Below are positions 25,388-34,540 of a stretch of DNA of 57,928 bases, piece after piece (the first letter of the stretch is position 1; every line of letters starts with the position of its first letter). Made by a program: the position numbers and the translations under genes. Location: contig CAMFIF010000022.1 of the NCBI GenBank assembly GCA_945952415.1, positions 1 to 57,928 of the forward strand, in the 5' to 3' direction. Origin of the DNA: an uncultured Rhizobium sp. GTDB lineage: Bacteria > Pseudomonadota > Alphaproteobacteria > Rhizobiales > Rhizobiaceae. The notes under the pieces are model-generated. The model worked only from the letters and a program-made list of their open reading frames with translations, had not been told where the DNA came from and did no database searches.

Positions 25388-26527
25388 ATGCCCCGCGAAA
25401 CCGTGATCCACAATGCCCGCATCGTCCTTGCCGACGAGATCGTTTCCGGAAGCGTGCTGATCCGGGAGGGCAAGATCGCCGATATCGCCACCGGCGCGGT
25501 GCATACGGGCGAGGATTGGGAGGGCGATTACCTCATCCCCGGTCTGGTCGAACTTCATACAGACCACCTGGAAGGGCATTATTCGCCGCGCCCCGGCGTG
25601 CGCTGGGACAAGCTCGCGGCGATCCAGGCCCATGATGCGCAGGTGGCCTCGGCGGGGATCACCACGGTCTTCGATTGCCTGCGCCTCGGCTCGGATGAAA
25701 AGAAGGGCTTCAATGTCGGCGAAATGCGAGAAATGGCGGATGCGCTGGAACAGGCGGCCGAGGAAGGCCGCCTGCGCGCCGAACACCTGCTGCATCTGCG
25801 CTGCGAAGTGTCCGCCCCGGATGTACTCGACCATTTCGAACCCTTCCGCGAGGACCCCAATGTCGGGCTCGTCTCGCTGATGGACCATGCCCCCGGCCAG
25901 CGCCAGTTCCAGACGCTGGAACAGTACACGATCTACTACAAGGGCAAGACGGGAATGTCCGACGAGGAGTTCCGGGAATTCGTGCGGCGCCGGCAGGAAA
26001 ACTCGCGCGAATTTGCCGCCCCACATCGGCGTGTGCTCGCCGATCACTGCCGCGCCCGCGGCGTCACCATTGCCAGCCATGACGATGCGACCCTCGACCA
26101 TGTGGCGGAATCGATCGATCACGGCGTTGCGCTGGCCGAGTTTCCGACGAGCCTTGAAGCCGCACGCGCGTCCCATGCCGCCGGCCTCAGCGTGCTGATG
26201 GGCGCGCCGAACATCGTGCGCGGCAAGTCCCATTCCGGCAATATCGCCGCCCGCGATCTGGCGGCGGCCGGCGTGCTCGACGTGCTCTCCTCCGATTATG
26301 TGCCGATCAGCCTCATCCATGCGCCCTTCGTGCTGGCGGATCAGGAAGAGGCAATCAGTCTTCCGGCAGCCATCGCACTCGTGACCGCCACCCCGGCCCG
26401 TACCGTCGGGCTCGATGATCGCGGGGAGATTGCCGTCGGCAAGCGGGCGGATCTGGTGCGTATCCGCCGCATTCACGGCGTTCCGATCGTGCGCAGCGTG
26501 TGGCGCGAGGGCATGCGCGTCGCCTGA
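25388..26527 (+). CDS. phnM: RPnTP diphosphohydrolase PhnM
   Basis: 379-residue amidohydrolase. It removes pyrophosphate from ribose-1-methylphosphonate triphosphate, giving the PhnJ substrate. Metal-site motifs: LVELHTDHLEGH near residue 58, DHAPGQRQF near 170, ASHDDAT near 230, and SSDYVP near 300. ATG 25388 is preferred to the GTG at 25382 because AAGGA is well spaced. Last phn gene here. Confidence 0.94.
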   Translation: MPRETVIHNARIVLADEIVSGSVLIREGKIADIATGAVHTGEDWEGDYLIPGLVELHTDHLEGHYSPRPGVRWDKLAAIQAHDAQVASAGITTVFDCLRLGSDEKKGFNVGEMREMADALEQAAEEGRLRAEHLLHLRCEVSAPDVLDHFEPFREDPNVGLVSLMDHAPGQRQFQTLEQYTIYYKGKTGMSDEEFREFVRRRQENSREFAAPHRRVLADHCRARGVTIASHDDATLDHVAESIDHGVALAEFPTSLEAARASHAAGLSVLMGAPNIVRGKSHSGNIAARDLAAAGVLDVLSSDYVPISLIHAPFVLADQEEAISLPAAIALVTATPARTVGLDDRGEIAVGKRADLVRIRRIHGVPIVRSVWREGMRVA

Positions 26528-26562
26528 GAAGCGCCTCCCGTCATTATACAAATCGTCAAATA

Positions 26563-26596
26563 AAACCTGAGCATAGGTGCAAATAATTTCAGGTTT
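26563..26596. promoter_or_regulatory. Inverted repeat before the dehydratase gene
   Basis: AAACCTGA-N18-TCAGGTTT, a perfect 8-base repeat in an AT-rich gap, ending 71 bases before the next start codon. No T run follows, so it is more likely an operator or leader hairpin than a terminator. Confidence 0.45.
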
Positions 26597-26667
26597 CCGG
26601 CCCCTAGCGGACAGGTGGAAATTCCGCTTAGTCTCGCGAAGAACACCATGCCGCGGGGGCGCAACCG

Positions 26668-27774
26668 ATGAAAATCGTCAAGCTTGAAACATTCTGCAAC
26701 GAGTTCGTCGGCTTCGTCCGCGTGACGGCCGATACGGGTGAACAGGGCTGGGGCCAGGTCTCCACCTATAATGCCGACATCACCTGCGAGGTGTTCCATC
26801 GCCAGGTGGCCCGGCACGCGCTCGGCACGGATGCGCTGGATTTTGCCGATACGCTCCAGCTCATCGGCGAGCGGGAGCACAAGTATCCGGGCTCCTATCT
26901 GCGGCGCGCCATCACCGGCCTCGATACCGCCCTTCTCGATCTGCGCGGCAAGCTGGAAGGCAAGCCGGTGGCGAGCCTCATCGGCGGCGGTCCGGGTCGT
27001 CTTCGCGCCTATGCCAGCTCCATGAAGCGGGACATCACGCCGGAGGACGAGGCAAGGCGCCTCTGCACGCTCAGGGACCGCCATGGCTTCACCGCCTTCA
27101 AATGGCGCGTCGGCGCCGAATGCGGCCGCGACCGCGATGAATGGCCGGGCCGGACGGAAGAAATCGTGCCGCTCGTATCCCGCGCGCTCGGTGATGGCAT
27201 GGACAAGCTGGTGGACGCCAATTCCTGTTATTCGCCCCGGCGGGCGATCGAGGTCGGCAAGCTGCTGGAGGATAACGGGATCGGCCACTTCGAGGAGCCC
27301 TGCCCCTATTGGGAACTGGAACAGACCAAGGAAGTCGCCGACGCGCTGTCCATCGACGTGACCGGCGGCGAACAGGATTGCGAGCTGACCGTCTGGAAGC
27401 AGATGATCGGCATGCGCGCCGTCGATATCGTCCAGCCCGACGTCATGTATATGGGCGGCATGCTCCGGACCCTGGAAGTGGCACGAATGGCCCATGCGGC
27501 CGGGCTTCCCTGCACGCCGCATGCGGCCAATCTGTCGCTCGTCACGCTCTGCACCATGCATCTGCTGACGGCGATTCCCAATGCGGGGAAATATCTCGAA
27601 TTCTCCATCGAGGAGGCCGACTACTATCCGTGGCAATACGGCCTCTTCACCTCCGATCCCTACCGGGTGGAGGATGGCCACGTGACCATAACAGATGCCC
27701 CCGGATGGGGCGTCGAGATCAATCCGGCCTGGCTTGAAAAGTCGGCCTACAAGGCAAGTGAGTTGGAAGCATGA
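26668..27774 (+). CDS. Enolase-superfamily (mandelate racemase-like) dehydratase
   Basis: 368 residues; N-terminal capping domain then a TIM barrel. Visible active-site residues: K145-x-R147 (FKWRVG), metal ligands D183 (LVDANS), E209/E210 (HFEEP), E235 (GGEQD), and acid/base D258 and H285 (QPDVM, TPHAAN). The K-x-R / Asp-His pattern resembles acid-sugar dehydratases of the MR group; the substrate cannot be told. Its stop overlaps the aldehyde dehydrogenase start by 4 bases, so the two act together. No transporter or regulator is adjacent. Confidence 0.85.
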   Translation: MKIVKLETFCNEFVGFVRVTADTGEQGWGQVSTYNADITCEVFHRQVARHALGTDALDFADTLQLIGEREHKYPGSYLRRAITGLDTALLDLRGKLEGKPVASLIGGGPGRLRAYASSMKRDITPEDEARRLCTLRDRHGFTAFKWRVGAECGRDRDEWPGRTEEIVPLVSRALGDGMDKLVDANSCYSPRRAIEVGKLLEDNGIGHFEEPCPYWELEQTKEVADALSIDVTGGEQDCELTVWKQMIGMRAVDIVQPDVMYMGGMLRTLEVARMAHAAGLPCTPHAANLSLVTLCTMHLLTAIPNAGKYLEFSIEEADYYPWQYGLFTSDPYRVEDGHVTITDAPGWGVEINPAWLEKSAYKASELEA

Positions 27775-29261
27775 GCGACCTGGAAAAACGTCTGGCACAG
27801 GCGCGGGCAGAAGCAGGTCTGGCAGACCTTCCGCACGGCCATTTCATCGATGGCGGCTTTCATGTGCCACCGGCCTTGGAAGAAATGGAAAGCTACGATC
27901 CCGGTCTCGGCCGGCCTTTCGCCACCTTCGCCAATGGAACGGCCGACGATGTGGACAGGGCGGTCCTCTCCGCCCGCAAGGCGCAGCGCGCCTGGGCGCG
28001 GACCGCGCCCGTGGAGCGTGGCCGGGTACTGCGCCGGATTTCCGATCTCATCCTGTCAGAAGGCAGAAGGCTCGCCCTCGTCGAGATGTTCGATGCGGGC
28101 AAGCGGCTCGGCGAGGCGGAGGGCGATGTGCGCAGTGCCGCCCGCACCTTCGAATATTATGCCGGCGCCGCAGACAAGCTCGAAGGGGCACAGATCCCCG
28201 TCGGTAACGACTATCTGGCCTATACGGTGCATGAGCCCGTGGGCGTCGTGGCGCAGATCATACCCTGGAACTACCCCCTCACCTCGGCCGTGCGCGGCGT
28301 GGCACCGGCGCTCGCCGCCGGTTGCTCGGTCGTGCTGAAACCCGCCGAGCAGACGCCCTTTACCGCCCTGTTGCTGGCGGAAATCTGCAGCCGGGCTGGC
28401 CTGCCGGATGGCGTCTTCAACGTGGTGACCGGCACCGGTGCCCGGGTCGGAGGCCCCCTCACCGCCCATCCGGATATCGACCACATCACCTTTACCGGAT
28501 CGGTGCCGACGGGCAGCCGCGTAATGGCCGAGGCGGCGCGCAACATCACCCGCGTCACGCTGGAGCTCGGCGGAAAATCGCCTCATGTGCTGCTCGCCGA
28601 TTGCGATCTCGACCGCGCCATTCCCGATGTCATGGGGGCGATCTTCGAAAATGCCGGGCAGATCTGCTCGGCCGGTTCCCGGCTGATCGTCGAGCGCAGC
28701 ATTCGCGATGCGGTGGCAGAACGGCTGGCCAAGGCCATGGCCGGGCTGAAGACCGGTCACGGCTATGCCAACCTCGATGTCGGGGCGGTGAATTCCCGCG
28801 AGCAGCTGAAACGGATCGAAGATCATGTGGAACGGGCGAAGTCGAGGGGCGACGCCCTGATTGCCGGTGGTAGCCGCGTCGAACCGGAGGAAACGCCTGA
28901 TGGCTGGTATTTCGCTCCAACCGTCATCGAAGCCAGCGATCCGAAGGATCCGATCGTGCAGGAAGAGGTCTTCGGCCCGGTTCTTGCGCTTCAGGTGGCG
29001 GAGGATTTCGATCACGCCGTCGCCCTTGCCGATGGTACCGATTATGCGCTGGCAGGCGCGATCCACACCCGCGACCTGACGAAGGCCGTCCGCTTCGCAC
29101 GGGAAGTGGATGCCGGCCAGATCTATGTGAACGAGTATTTTGCCGCCCCGGTCGAAGTGCCTTTCGGCGGCAATGGCAAGTCGGGATTCGGCCGGGCGAA
29201 GGGGCTCGAGGGCCTCAAGACCTATTGCAAGCTGAAATCCGTGACGATGAAACTCGTCTGA
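27771..29261 (+). CDS. NAD(P)-dependent aldehyde dehydrogenase
   Basis: 496 residues of the ALDH superfamily: IIPWNYPL cofactor region, LKPAEQTPFTAL, catalytic Glu in LELGGKSPHV, catalytic Cys in GQICSAGSR, and EEVFGPVL. It would oxidise an aldehyde to the acid using NAD(P). Coupled to the dehydratase upstream, suggesting a sugar-acid type pathway whose last step is aldehyde oxidation. Specificity is unknown. Confidence 0.93.
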   Translation: MSDLEKRLAQARAEAGLADLPHGHFIDGGFHVPPALEEMESYDPGLGRPFATFANGTADDVDRAVLSARKAQRAWARTAPVERGRVLRRISDLILSEGRRLALVEMFDAGKRLGEAEGDVRSAARTFEYYAGAADKLEGAQIPVGNDYLAYTVHEPVGVVAQIIPWNYPLTSAVRGVAPALAAGCSVVLKPAEQTPFTALLLAEICSRAGLPDGVFNVVTGTGARVGGPLTAHPDIDHITFTGSVPTGSRVMAEAARNITRVTLELGGKSPHVLLADCDLDRAIPDVMGAIFENAGQICSAGSRLIVERSIRDAVAERLAKAMAGLKTGHGYANLDVGAVNSREQLKRIEDHVERAKSRGDALIAGGSRVEPEETPDGWYFAPTVIEASDPKDPIVQEEVFGPVLALQVAEDFDHAVALADGTDYALAGAIHTRDLTKAVRFAREVDAGQIYVNEYFAAPVEVPFGGNGKSGFGRAKGLEGLKTYCKLKSVTMKLV

Positions 29262-29266
29262 CTCCT

Positions 29267-29290
29267 GCGGGCGGTCTCTGAACGCCCGCT
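29267..29290 (+). terminator. Weak terminator after the aldehyde dehydrogenase
   Basis: Seven-pair stem GCGGGCG / CGCCCGC, 9-base loop, followed by a pyrimidine-rich TTCTCCCTCCC rather than a clean T run. Confidence 0.5.
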
Positions 29291-29307
29291 TCTCCCTCCC
29301 GCTCTTC

Positions 29308-29333
29308 GGAACCTTCGCTCGGGCTTGACGGTT
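29308..29333 (+). promoter_or_regulatory. EcfG-type promoter before the small hydrophilic gene
   Basis: GGAAC (29308-29312), 17 bases, GGTT (29330-29333). The spacing is one base longer than at the other EcfG-type sites here and the first base of the CGTT element differs. Confidence 0.5.
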
Positions 29334-29390
29334 TTGCCCCTGAAGCGCGCCTGCATGTTGCAGGGCAGCGCGAGCCAGGGAGATCTTCCG

Positions 29391-29693
29391 ATGAAACCCG
29401 AACTGCACCGCCTTCAGCCAGACCCGCCCGAGGGCGATCCCGCCGTGATCGACCGCGAACTCGCCCGCCAAGAGAAGAAGGAAGGCAACGAGACCGCCCG
29501 CGACATTCTCTCCGGCCAGGCCAAGCAGCCCGGCGAAGGCCCTTCGAGCGACGAACGGGCGGCAGAGCCACTGAAGCATGGCGCGGAAGAGGACTCCGGA
29601 CAGCCAGCCTCCTCGGCGGGTGAGACGGAGACGGACGCCCATCGAGCCATGGACGACGTGGCACCACAGACGGGCGTACGCCCCGGCCCCTAA
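29391..29693 (+). CDS. Small hydrophilic protein, unknown
   Basis: 100 residues, almost no hydrophobic core: rich in Glu, Asp, Pro, Gly and Gln (RELARQEKKEGNE, QAKQPGEGPSSDERA). It looks intrinsically disordered, like several small general-stress proteins of rhizobia. ATG 29391 is chosen for CAGGGAG about 8 bases upstream. An EcfG-type promoter lies 58 bases before the start. It is followed after 36 bases by an SDR gene with no terminator between them. Function unknown. Confidence 0.7.
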   Translation: MKPELHRLQPDPPEGDPAVIDRELARQEKKEGNETARDILSGQAKQPGEGPSSDERAAEPLKHGAEEDSGQPASSAGETETDAHRAMDDVAPQTGVRPGP

Positions 29694-29729
29694 TCTCTTC
29701 CCGTTCCGCTCAATCGGAGACCAGACATC

Positions 29730-30716
29730 GTGAAAAAGAACCTGCACGAATCCGTCGTCGTCATCATGGGCGCATCGAGCGGCATCGGCGAGGCGACGGC
29801 ACTCGCCTTTGCGCGCCGCGGTGCCCGCCTCGTCCTCGCCGCCCGCAATGCCGCCGCCCTCCAGTCCGTGGCCAAACTCTGCCGGAAAGAGGGCGTCGAC
29901 GTTCTCGTTCATCCGACCGACGTTACCCAGCCCGAAAAGGTACGGGAGCTTGCGGCCGCCGCCCAGAGTTTCGGCGAAATCGATATCTGGGTCAGCAATG
30001 CCGGAGTGGGTGCAGTCGGCGCTTTCGAGGAAACCCCGATCGAGGCTCATCACCGCGTGATCGAAACCAATCTCATCGGCCATATCAACGATGCCCATGC
30101 AATCATCCCTATCTTCCGCAGGCAGGGGCACGGCATCTTCGTCAACATGATCTCGCTCGGCGGCTTTGCCTCCACCCCCTTCGCGGCCGCTTATGGAGCA
30201 AGCAAGTTCGGCCTCAAGGGGTTTTCCGAGGCCCTAAGGGCCGAAGTGTCGGACATGCCGGATATCCACATCTGCGATATCTATCCCGCCTTCATCGATA
30301 CGCCCGGTCTCAGCCATGGCGCGAATTACACGGGCGCAGAGCTGACGGCGCCGCCTCCGGTCTATGATGCCCGCAGCGTTGCCGACGCCATCGTCAAGGT
30401 CGTCCAGCAGCCGAAGGATACGACGACCGTCGGCAGCTTCACCGATCTCGTGCGCGTCGGCCACTTTCTGGCACCCGCCCTTACGGCCCGCGCCATGGCC
30501 TGGATCATGCGCAGGCATTTCGACAAGGCGGAACGCGCAAGCCGATCTTCCGGCAATCTCTTCCGCCCCGCGCCGGAGCCCGGTGGCATCGATGGCGGCC
30601 TCCGCCCTTCGGTGCCGGCATCGGTCGGGATGGGCATCGCCGCCGCACTCTTCGTAACGGGCTTTGTCATCGGTGCCGCCGAAGGGGTCGTCTCACCCTC
30701 CCGCACCCGTCGCTGA
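29730..30716 (+). CDS. Short-chain dehydrogenase/reductase with C-terminal membrane segment
   Basis: 328 residues, GTG start with CGGAGA upstream. Rossmann motif GASSGIGEA (residues 14-22), NAG motif in SNAGVGAVG, catalytic serine at NMISLGG and YGASK (Tyr-x-x-x-Lys). A C-terminal hydrophobic segment (about 298-318, GMGIAAALFVTGFVIGAAEG) suggests membrane anchoring. It probably shares the EcfG-type promoter of the preceding gene. Substrate unknown. Confidence 0.9.
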   Translation: MKKNLHESVVVIMGASSGIGEATALAFARRGARLVLAARNAAALQSVAKLCRKEGVDVLVHPTDVTQPEKVRELAAAAQSFGEIDIWVSNAGVGAVGAFEETPIEAHHRVIETNLIGHINDAHAIIPIFRRQGHGIFVNMISLGGFASTPFAAAYGASKFGLKGFSEALRAEVSDMPDIHICDIYPAFIDTPGLSHGANYTGAELTAPPPVYDARSVADAIVKVVQQPKDTTTVGSFTDLVRVGHFLAPALTARAMAWIMRRHFDKAERASRSSGNLFRPAPEPGGIDGGLRPSVPASVGMGIAAALFVTGFVIGAAEGVVSPSRTRR

Positions 30717-30735
30717 CACGCAGTACGAATGGAAT

Positions 30736-30764
30736 AGGCCCGGACTGGCGGTCCGGGCCTTTTC
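30736..30764 (+). terminator. Terminator after the SDR gene
   Basis: Perfect ten-pair stem AGGCCCGGAC / GTCCGGGCCT with 5-base loop, then TTTT. It lies between convergent genes, ending 24 bases before the DUF2934 stop. Confidence 0.85.
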
Positions 30765-30787
30765 CTGTTGCTGAGCGGCAAGAAAGC

Positions 30788-31003
30788 TCACTCGGTTGGG
30801 CCTTCCTTGCCGAGAACAGAGAGATTTTCGTCCATTTCCCGCGGCTGGGGCGCCTCTTCACCGCCGACATTCCGTTCGGCTTCCATCCAGTGTTCGAGGT
30901 CGCGGCCTTCGGGCTGGCCCTGTTCGACCCAGAGCGTATAGGCGCGCTCGCGGATGCGCTCCTCGCGCTCGGCGTCGGAATAGAGAGAGCGGTCATTGTC
31001 CAT
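30788..31003 (-). CDS. DUF2934 protein
   Basis: 71 residues. The DUF2934 core is clear: EERIRERAYTLWVEQGQPEGRDLEHWMEAE, given in parts. These small proteins are common in rhizobia and of unknown function. ATG 31003 has AAGGAG 9 bases upstream; the longer frame from 31072 would overrun the promoter. An EcfG-type promoter (31032-31056) precedes it. Confidence 0.88.
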   Translation of the reverse strand: MDNDRSLYSDAEREERIRERAYTLWVEQGQPEGRDLEHWMEAERNVGGEEAPQPREMDENLSVLGKEGPTE

Positions 31004-31031
31004 GAGGGTTCTCCTTGTGTGGTCATCAGAG

Positions 31032-31056
31032 AACCGGAGCGATGCGGAAAGGTTCC
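31032..31056 (-). promoter_or_regulatory. EcfG-type promoter of the DUF2934 gene
   Basis: On the minus strand GGAAC, 16 bases, GGTT. One base from the CGTT consensus, 29 bases from the start codon. Confidence 0.55.
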
Positions 31057-31058
31057 GT

Positions 31059-31349
31059 TCAGGCGGCCGCACGACCGCCCGAATAGAGACCTCGCGGCAT
31101 GCCGAGCGGCGTCACACCGGCCTCGCGGCAGGCGCTGATGAGCGCGACCCGCGCGGCGCGACCGTTTGCCCGGCCCTCCAGCGCATGGCGGCAGACGGCA
31201 ATCGCCCGTTCATAGGCGGCGCCGGATCGCAGGGGCCATTCGTTTTCAAGGAAATCGAGAGCGTCGTAGACGGTCAGAAAGATCCGCTCCAGGCCCCCTT
31301 GCAGCTTGACGCGAAGGGGTTGGGCGAAAGGCATGGCATTCAAAGTCAT
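31059..31349 (-). CDS. DUF982 protein
   Basis: 96 residues with the DUF982 pattern: a strand-rich start (VKLQGGLERIFLTVYDALDFL), WPLRSGAAYERAIAVC and a C-terminal ARVALISACREAGV. The family is largely rhizobial, often duplicated, of unknown function. The ATG at 31349 has AAGGAG upstream; further upstream the same frame overlaps the ppiD start region and is not used. A perfect EcfG promoter precedes it. Confidence 0.85.
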   Translation of the reverse strand: MTLNAMPFAQPLRVKLQGGLERIFLTVYDALDFLENEWPLRSGAAYERAIAVCRHALEGRANGRAARVALISACREAGVTPLGMPRGLYSGGRAAA

Positions 31350-31376
31350 GGGTATGCGGCTCCTTGTCGGCCCACA

Positions 31377-31401
31377 AACGTCCCCCGGGATCAAAGGTTC
31401 C
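31377..31401 (-). promoter_or_regulatory. EcfG-type promoter of the DUF982 gene
   Basis: On the minus strand GGAAC, 16 bases, CGTT, an exact match to the consensus, 28 bases before the start codon. Confidence 0.7.
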
Positions 31402-31602
31402 CTCCCGTCAGACGATGATCCAAGAATGTTGTGCCGGCCTGACCTTGCCCGGCAAGCGTCGCCTCGTCTCTTCCCCAGTCCGCGATTGCCGTCATTTTCC
31501 TGCGTTCGGCGCTTCATTTCCGCCACGGTTTCCTCTAAGGAACGGTATTTGCGTGCCGCCCCGTTGCGGCAGACTTCATCGATTGCGAGGAAATGGCATC
31601 CC

Positions 31603-33492
31603 ATGCTCGAACTGCTCAGAAAAGCGTCCAAAACGGTGGTTGCGAAGGCTCTCTTCATTCTGCTGATCGCATCCTTTGGCATTTGGGGCGCATCCCAGCG
31701 CATGGAGCATGGATCGTCGACCACGGTCATGACCGTCGGTGACGAGAACATCAGCGTCTCGGAATTCCGCCTCGCCTTCCAGCGGCAGGTGGCGAATCTC
31801 TCGCGGCAGCTCGGCACCCAGCTTTCGACCGATCAGGCAAAGGCCTTCGGCGTGGAGCAGCAGCTCTATGCGGAACTGTCCGCCGGCGCCGCGCTCGATC
31901 AGCTCGCCTCCGACATGAAGCTCGGCCTTTCGGAAGATCGCCTTGCCCGGCTGATCGCCGACGACCCCGCCTTCAAGTCCGTCAACGGCGCCTTCGACCG
32001 CCAGCTCTTCGAAAGCCGCCTGCGCAATGCGGGCCTCGCACCCGACCAGTATATTGCAGAGCGCAGCAAGGTGGCCGTCCGCGGCCAGATCGTCGATGCG
32101 GTTTCCGACGGCTTCTCCGCCCCGAAGGCGCTGGTGGATGCCCTGACGCTCTATCGCGACGAAAACCGCACCATCGATTACCTGCTTCTGTCCAATGCCA
32201 ATATCGACCCGATCAAGGCTCCGGCGGATGACGTGCTGGCGAAGTGGTTCGAAGGCGTGAAGGCACGCTACCGCGCGCCCGAGTTCCGCAAGATCGCCTA
32301 TGTCCACCTGAAGCCGGAAGACATTGCCGATCCGTCCTCTGTGACCGAAGAGGCCGCCAAGGCGGAATTCGAAAAGCGCAAGGAAAGCCTGAAGACCCCG
32401 GCCTCCCGCACAATCGAACAGCTGAGCTTCCCGAGCAAGGAAATGGCCGAGGCGGCCGAGACCGCGCTGAAATCGGGCACGCCCTTCGACCAGCTCGTCA
32501 AGGACCAGGGCAAGGCCGAGGCTGACGTTCTGCTCGGCGAATTCACCAAGGACAAGGTTCCGGATCCCGCCATTGCCGATGCGGCCTTTGCGGTTACCAA
32601 GGACGGCGGCACGACCGATGTGGTCGACGGCTCCTTCGGTCCGGTGATCCTGCGCATCACAAAGATCAAGGCGGAAAGCGCAAGGGATTACGCTTCCGTC
32701 AAGGACGAGATCCGCAAGGAGCTCGCCCTCGTCAACGCCAATGAGGAAATCCTCAACGTCCACGATCGCTTCGAGGACCTGCGCGCATCGGGCATGACCA
32801 TTCCCCAGGTCGCCGACCAGCTGAAGCTGAAGACGGTGAAGGTGGAGGCCGTCGATGCCAATGGCCAGGATCCGGACGGGAACCCGATCAAGGATCTGCC
32901 TGAAGGCAAGAAGCTGCTCGATGCCGTCTTCAAGGCGGAACAGGGCGCGGAAACAACCCCGCTTTCCTCCTCTGACAACGGCTATATCTGGTTCGAGCTT
33001 TCGGAAGTGACCCCCGCCCGTGACCGCACGCTGGACGAGGTGAAGGACAAGGCGATTGCCGACTGGACGGCCGAGCAGCAGGCGGCCGCCCTTGCCGCCA
33101 AGACCGAGGAACTGGCCAAGGAAGTCAAGGCCGGCAAGTCGCTGGCCGATATTGCCACGGCCATGGGCCTGCAGGTGGAAAACAAGGCTGGCCTGAAGCG
33201 CGGCGCGGAAGACACCGTGCTTGGCCGTGGCGCGATTGCCGCCGCCTTCTCCGGCCCGGTCGGCACGGTGGCGCATGATCTGTCTGCCGATGGCACCGGC
33301 CAGATCCTGCTCAAGGTCACCGATGTCTCGGAAACGGCGACCGCCGATGTGCTTTCACCCGAGCAGGACGTCACCGGTCTTGCCCGGGCCGCAGGCGACG
33401 ATATCCTCGACCAGATGGTATCCCGCCTCCAGACCGATTACGGCGTGACCGTCAACCATGATCTCGCCCAGCAGGCGATGACGCTTCGCTGA
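31603..33492 (+). CDS. ppiD: SurA/PpiD-type peptidyl-prolyl isomerase
   Basis: 629 residues; one N-terminal membrane anchor (about 15-31, [14 protein letters not shown]), SurA-N-like domain (about 45-170), then parvulin-like domain (about 250-370) and a long C-terminal region. A periplasmic folding factor for outer membrane proteins. ATG 31603 with GAGGAAA upstream; the longer open frame from 31306 is antisense to the DUF982 gene. In rhizobia this gene usually precedes trpD, as here. Confidence 0.92.
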   Translation: MLELLRKASKTVVAKALFILLIASFGIWGASQRMEHGSSTTVMTVGDENISVSEFRLAFQRQVANLSRQLGTQLSTDQAKAFGVEQQLYAELSAGAALDQLASDMKLGLSEDRLARLIADDPAFKSVNGAFDRQLFESRLRNAGLAPDQYIAERSKVAVRGQIVDAVSDGFSAPKALVDALTLYRDENRTIDYLLLSNANIDPIKAPADDVLAKWFEGVKARYRAPEFRKIAYVHLKPEDIADPSSVTEEAAKAEFEKRKESLKTPASRTIEQLSFPSKEMAEAAETALKSGTPFDQLVKDQGKAEADVLLGEFTKDKVPDPAIADAAFAVTKDGGTTDVVDGSFGPVILRITKIKAESARDYASVKDEIRKELALVNANEEILNVHDRFEDLRASGMTIPQVADQLKLKTVKVEAVDANGQDPDGNPIKDLPEGKKLLDAVFKAEQGAETTPLSSSDNGYIWFELSEVTPARDRTLDEVKDKAIADWTAEQQAAALAAKTEELAKEVKAGKSLADIATAMGLQVENKAGLKRGAEDTVLGRGAIAAAFSGPVGTVAHDLSADGTGQILLKVTDVSETATADVLSPEQDVTGLARAAGDDILDQMVSRLQTDYGVTVNHDLAQQAMTLR

Positions 33493-33515
33493 GACGAAAG
33501 ACCGGGAGGGCAGAC

Positions 33516-34532
33516 ATGGCCGAACTGAAACCCCTGATCGCCAAGGCCGCCAATGGCGAGGCACTGACCCGCGAGGAAGCCCGCAACGCCTTCGACATCC
33601 TGATGTCCGGCGAGGCGACCCCTTCGCAGATCGGCGGATTCCTGATGGCGCTGCGCGTGCGCGGGGAAACGGTGGACGAGATCGTCGGCGCCGTGGAGGT
33701 GATGCGCTCGAAGATGCTGCCGGTGGAAGCCCCGGCCCATGCCATCGACATCGTCGGCACGGGCGGCGATGGCAGCCATACCTACAACATCTCCACCCTC
33801 GCCTCGCTGATTGTCGCGGGTGCGGGCGTTCCCGTTGCCAAGCACGGTAACAGGGCGCTCTCCTCGAAATCCGGCACGGCGGATGCGCTTTCGGCGCTCG
33901 GCGTACAGCTGGAAATCGGACCGGAACACATCTCGCGCTGCATTCACGGGGCCAATATCGGCTTCATGTTCGCGCAGATGCACCATTCGGCCATGCGTCA
34001 CGTCGGCCCGTCCCGGGTCGAACTCGGCACCCGCACCATCTTCAACCTGCTGGGGCCGCTTTCCAATCCGGCAAGCACCCGCATACACCTGCTCGGCGTC
34101 TTCGCGCCAAAATGGGTGATGCCGCTTGCGGAAGTGCTGAAGGATCTGGGATCGGAAAGCCTGTGGATCGTGCACGGCTCCGGCCTCGACGAGATCACCA
34201 CGACAGGCAAGACCGAAGTGGCGGCGCTGGAAAACGGCAAGATCCGCAGCTTCGAGCTGACGCCCGCCGATTTCGGCATGGAAGTCGCGACCATCGAGCA
34301 GCTCCGCGGTGGCGATGGCATTGCCAACGCAGCAGCGCTCCGCGAGGTTCTGGATGGCGCCCGCAATCCCTATCGCGATATTGCGGTGTGCAATGCCGCC
34401 GCGGCACTGGTTATCGCCGGCAAGGCCGAAACGATCCGCGACGGGGTTCGGCTCGCCAATCTTTCGCTTGAGGATGGCGGAGCTTCGGAAGCGCTCGCCC
34501 GCCTCGTCTCCCTCTCCAACGCCGAGGAATGA
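33516..34532 (+). CDS. trpD: Anthranilate phosphoribosyltransferase TrpD
   Basis: 338 residues; PRPP site [18 protein letters not shown] (residues 80-97) and [15 protein letters not shown], both family signatures. Second step of tryptophan synthesis. Nine bases before trpC; GGGAGG precedes the ATG. Confidence 0.97.
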   Translation: MAELKPLIAKAANGEALTREEARNAFDILMSGEATPSQIGGFLMALRVRGETVDEIVGAVEVMRSKMLPVEAPAHAIDIVGTGGDGSHTYNISTLASLIVAGAGVPVAKHGNRALSSKSGTADALSALGVQLEIGPEHISRCIHGANIGFMFAQMHHSAMRHVGPSRVELGTRTIFNLLGPLSNPASTRIHLLGVFAPKWVMPLAEVLKDLGSESLWIVHGSGLDEITTTGKTEVAALENGKIRSFELTPADFGMEVATIEQLRGGDGIANAAALREVLDGARNPYRDIAVCNAAAALVIAGKAETIRDGVRLANLSLEDGGASEALARLVSLSNAEE

Positions 34533-34540
34533 GGCACGCC

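Noticed and set aside
24701..26551. 616-residue open frame antisense to phnE2 and phnM
   Set aside because: No motif; both genes on the other strand are certain.
28056..30131. 691-residue open frame antisense to the aldehyde dehydrogenase and SDR
   Set aside because: It crosses a terminator and two clear genes.
31350..31817. N-terminal extension of the DUF982 frame
   Set aside because: It overlaps the EcfG promoter and the ppiD start, and the DUF982 similarity begins at 31349.
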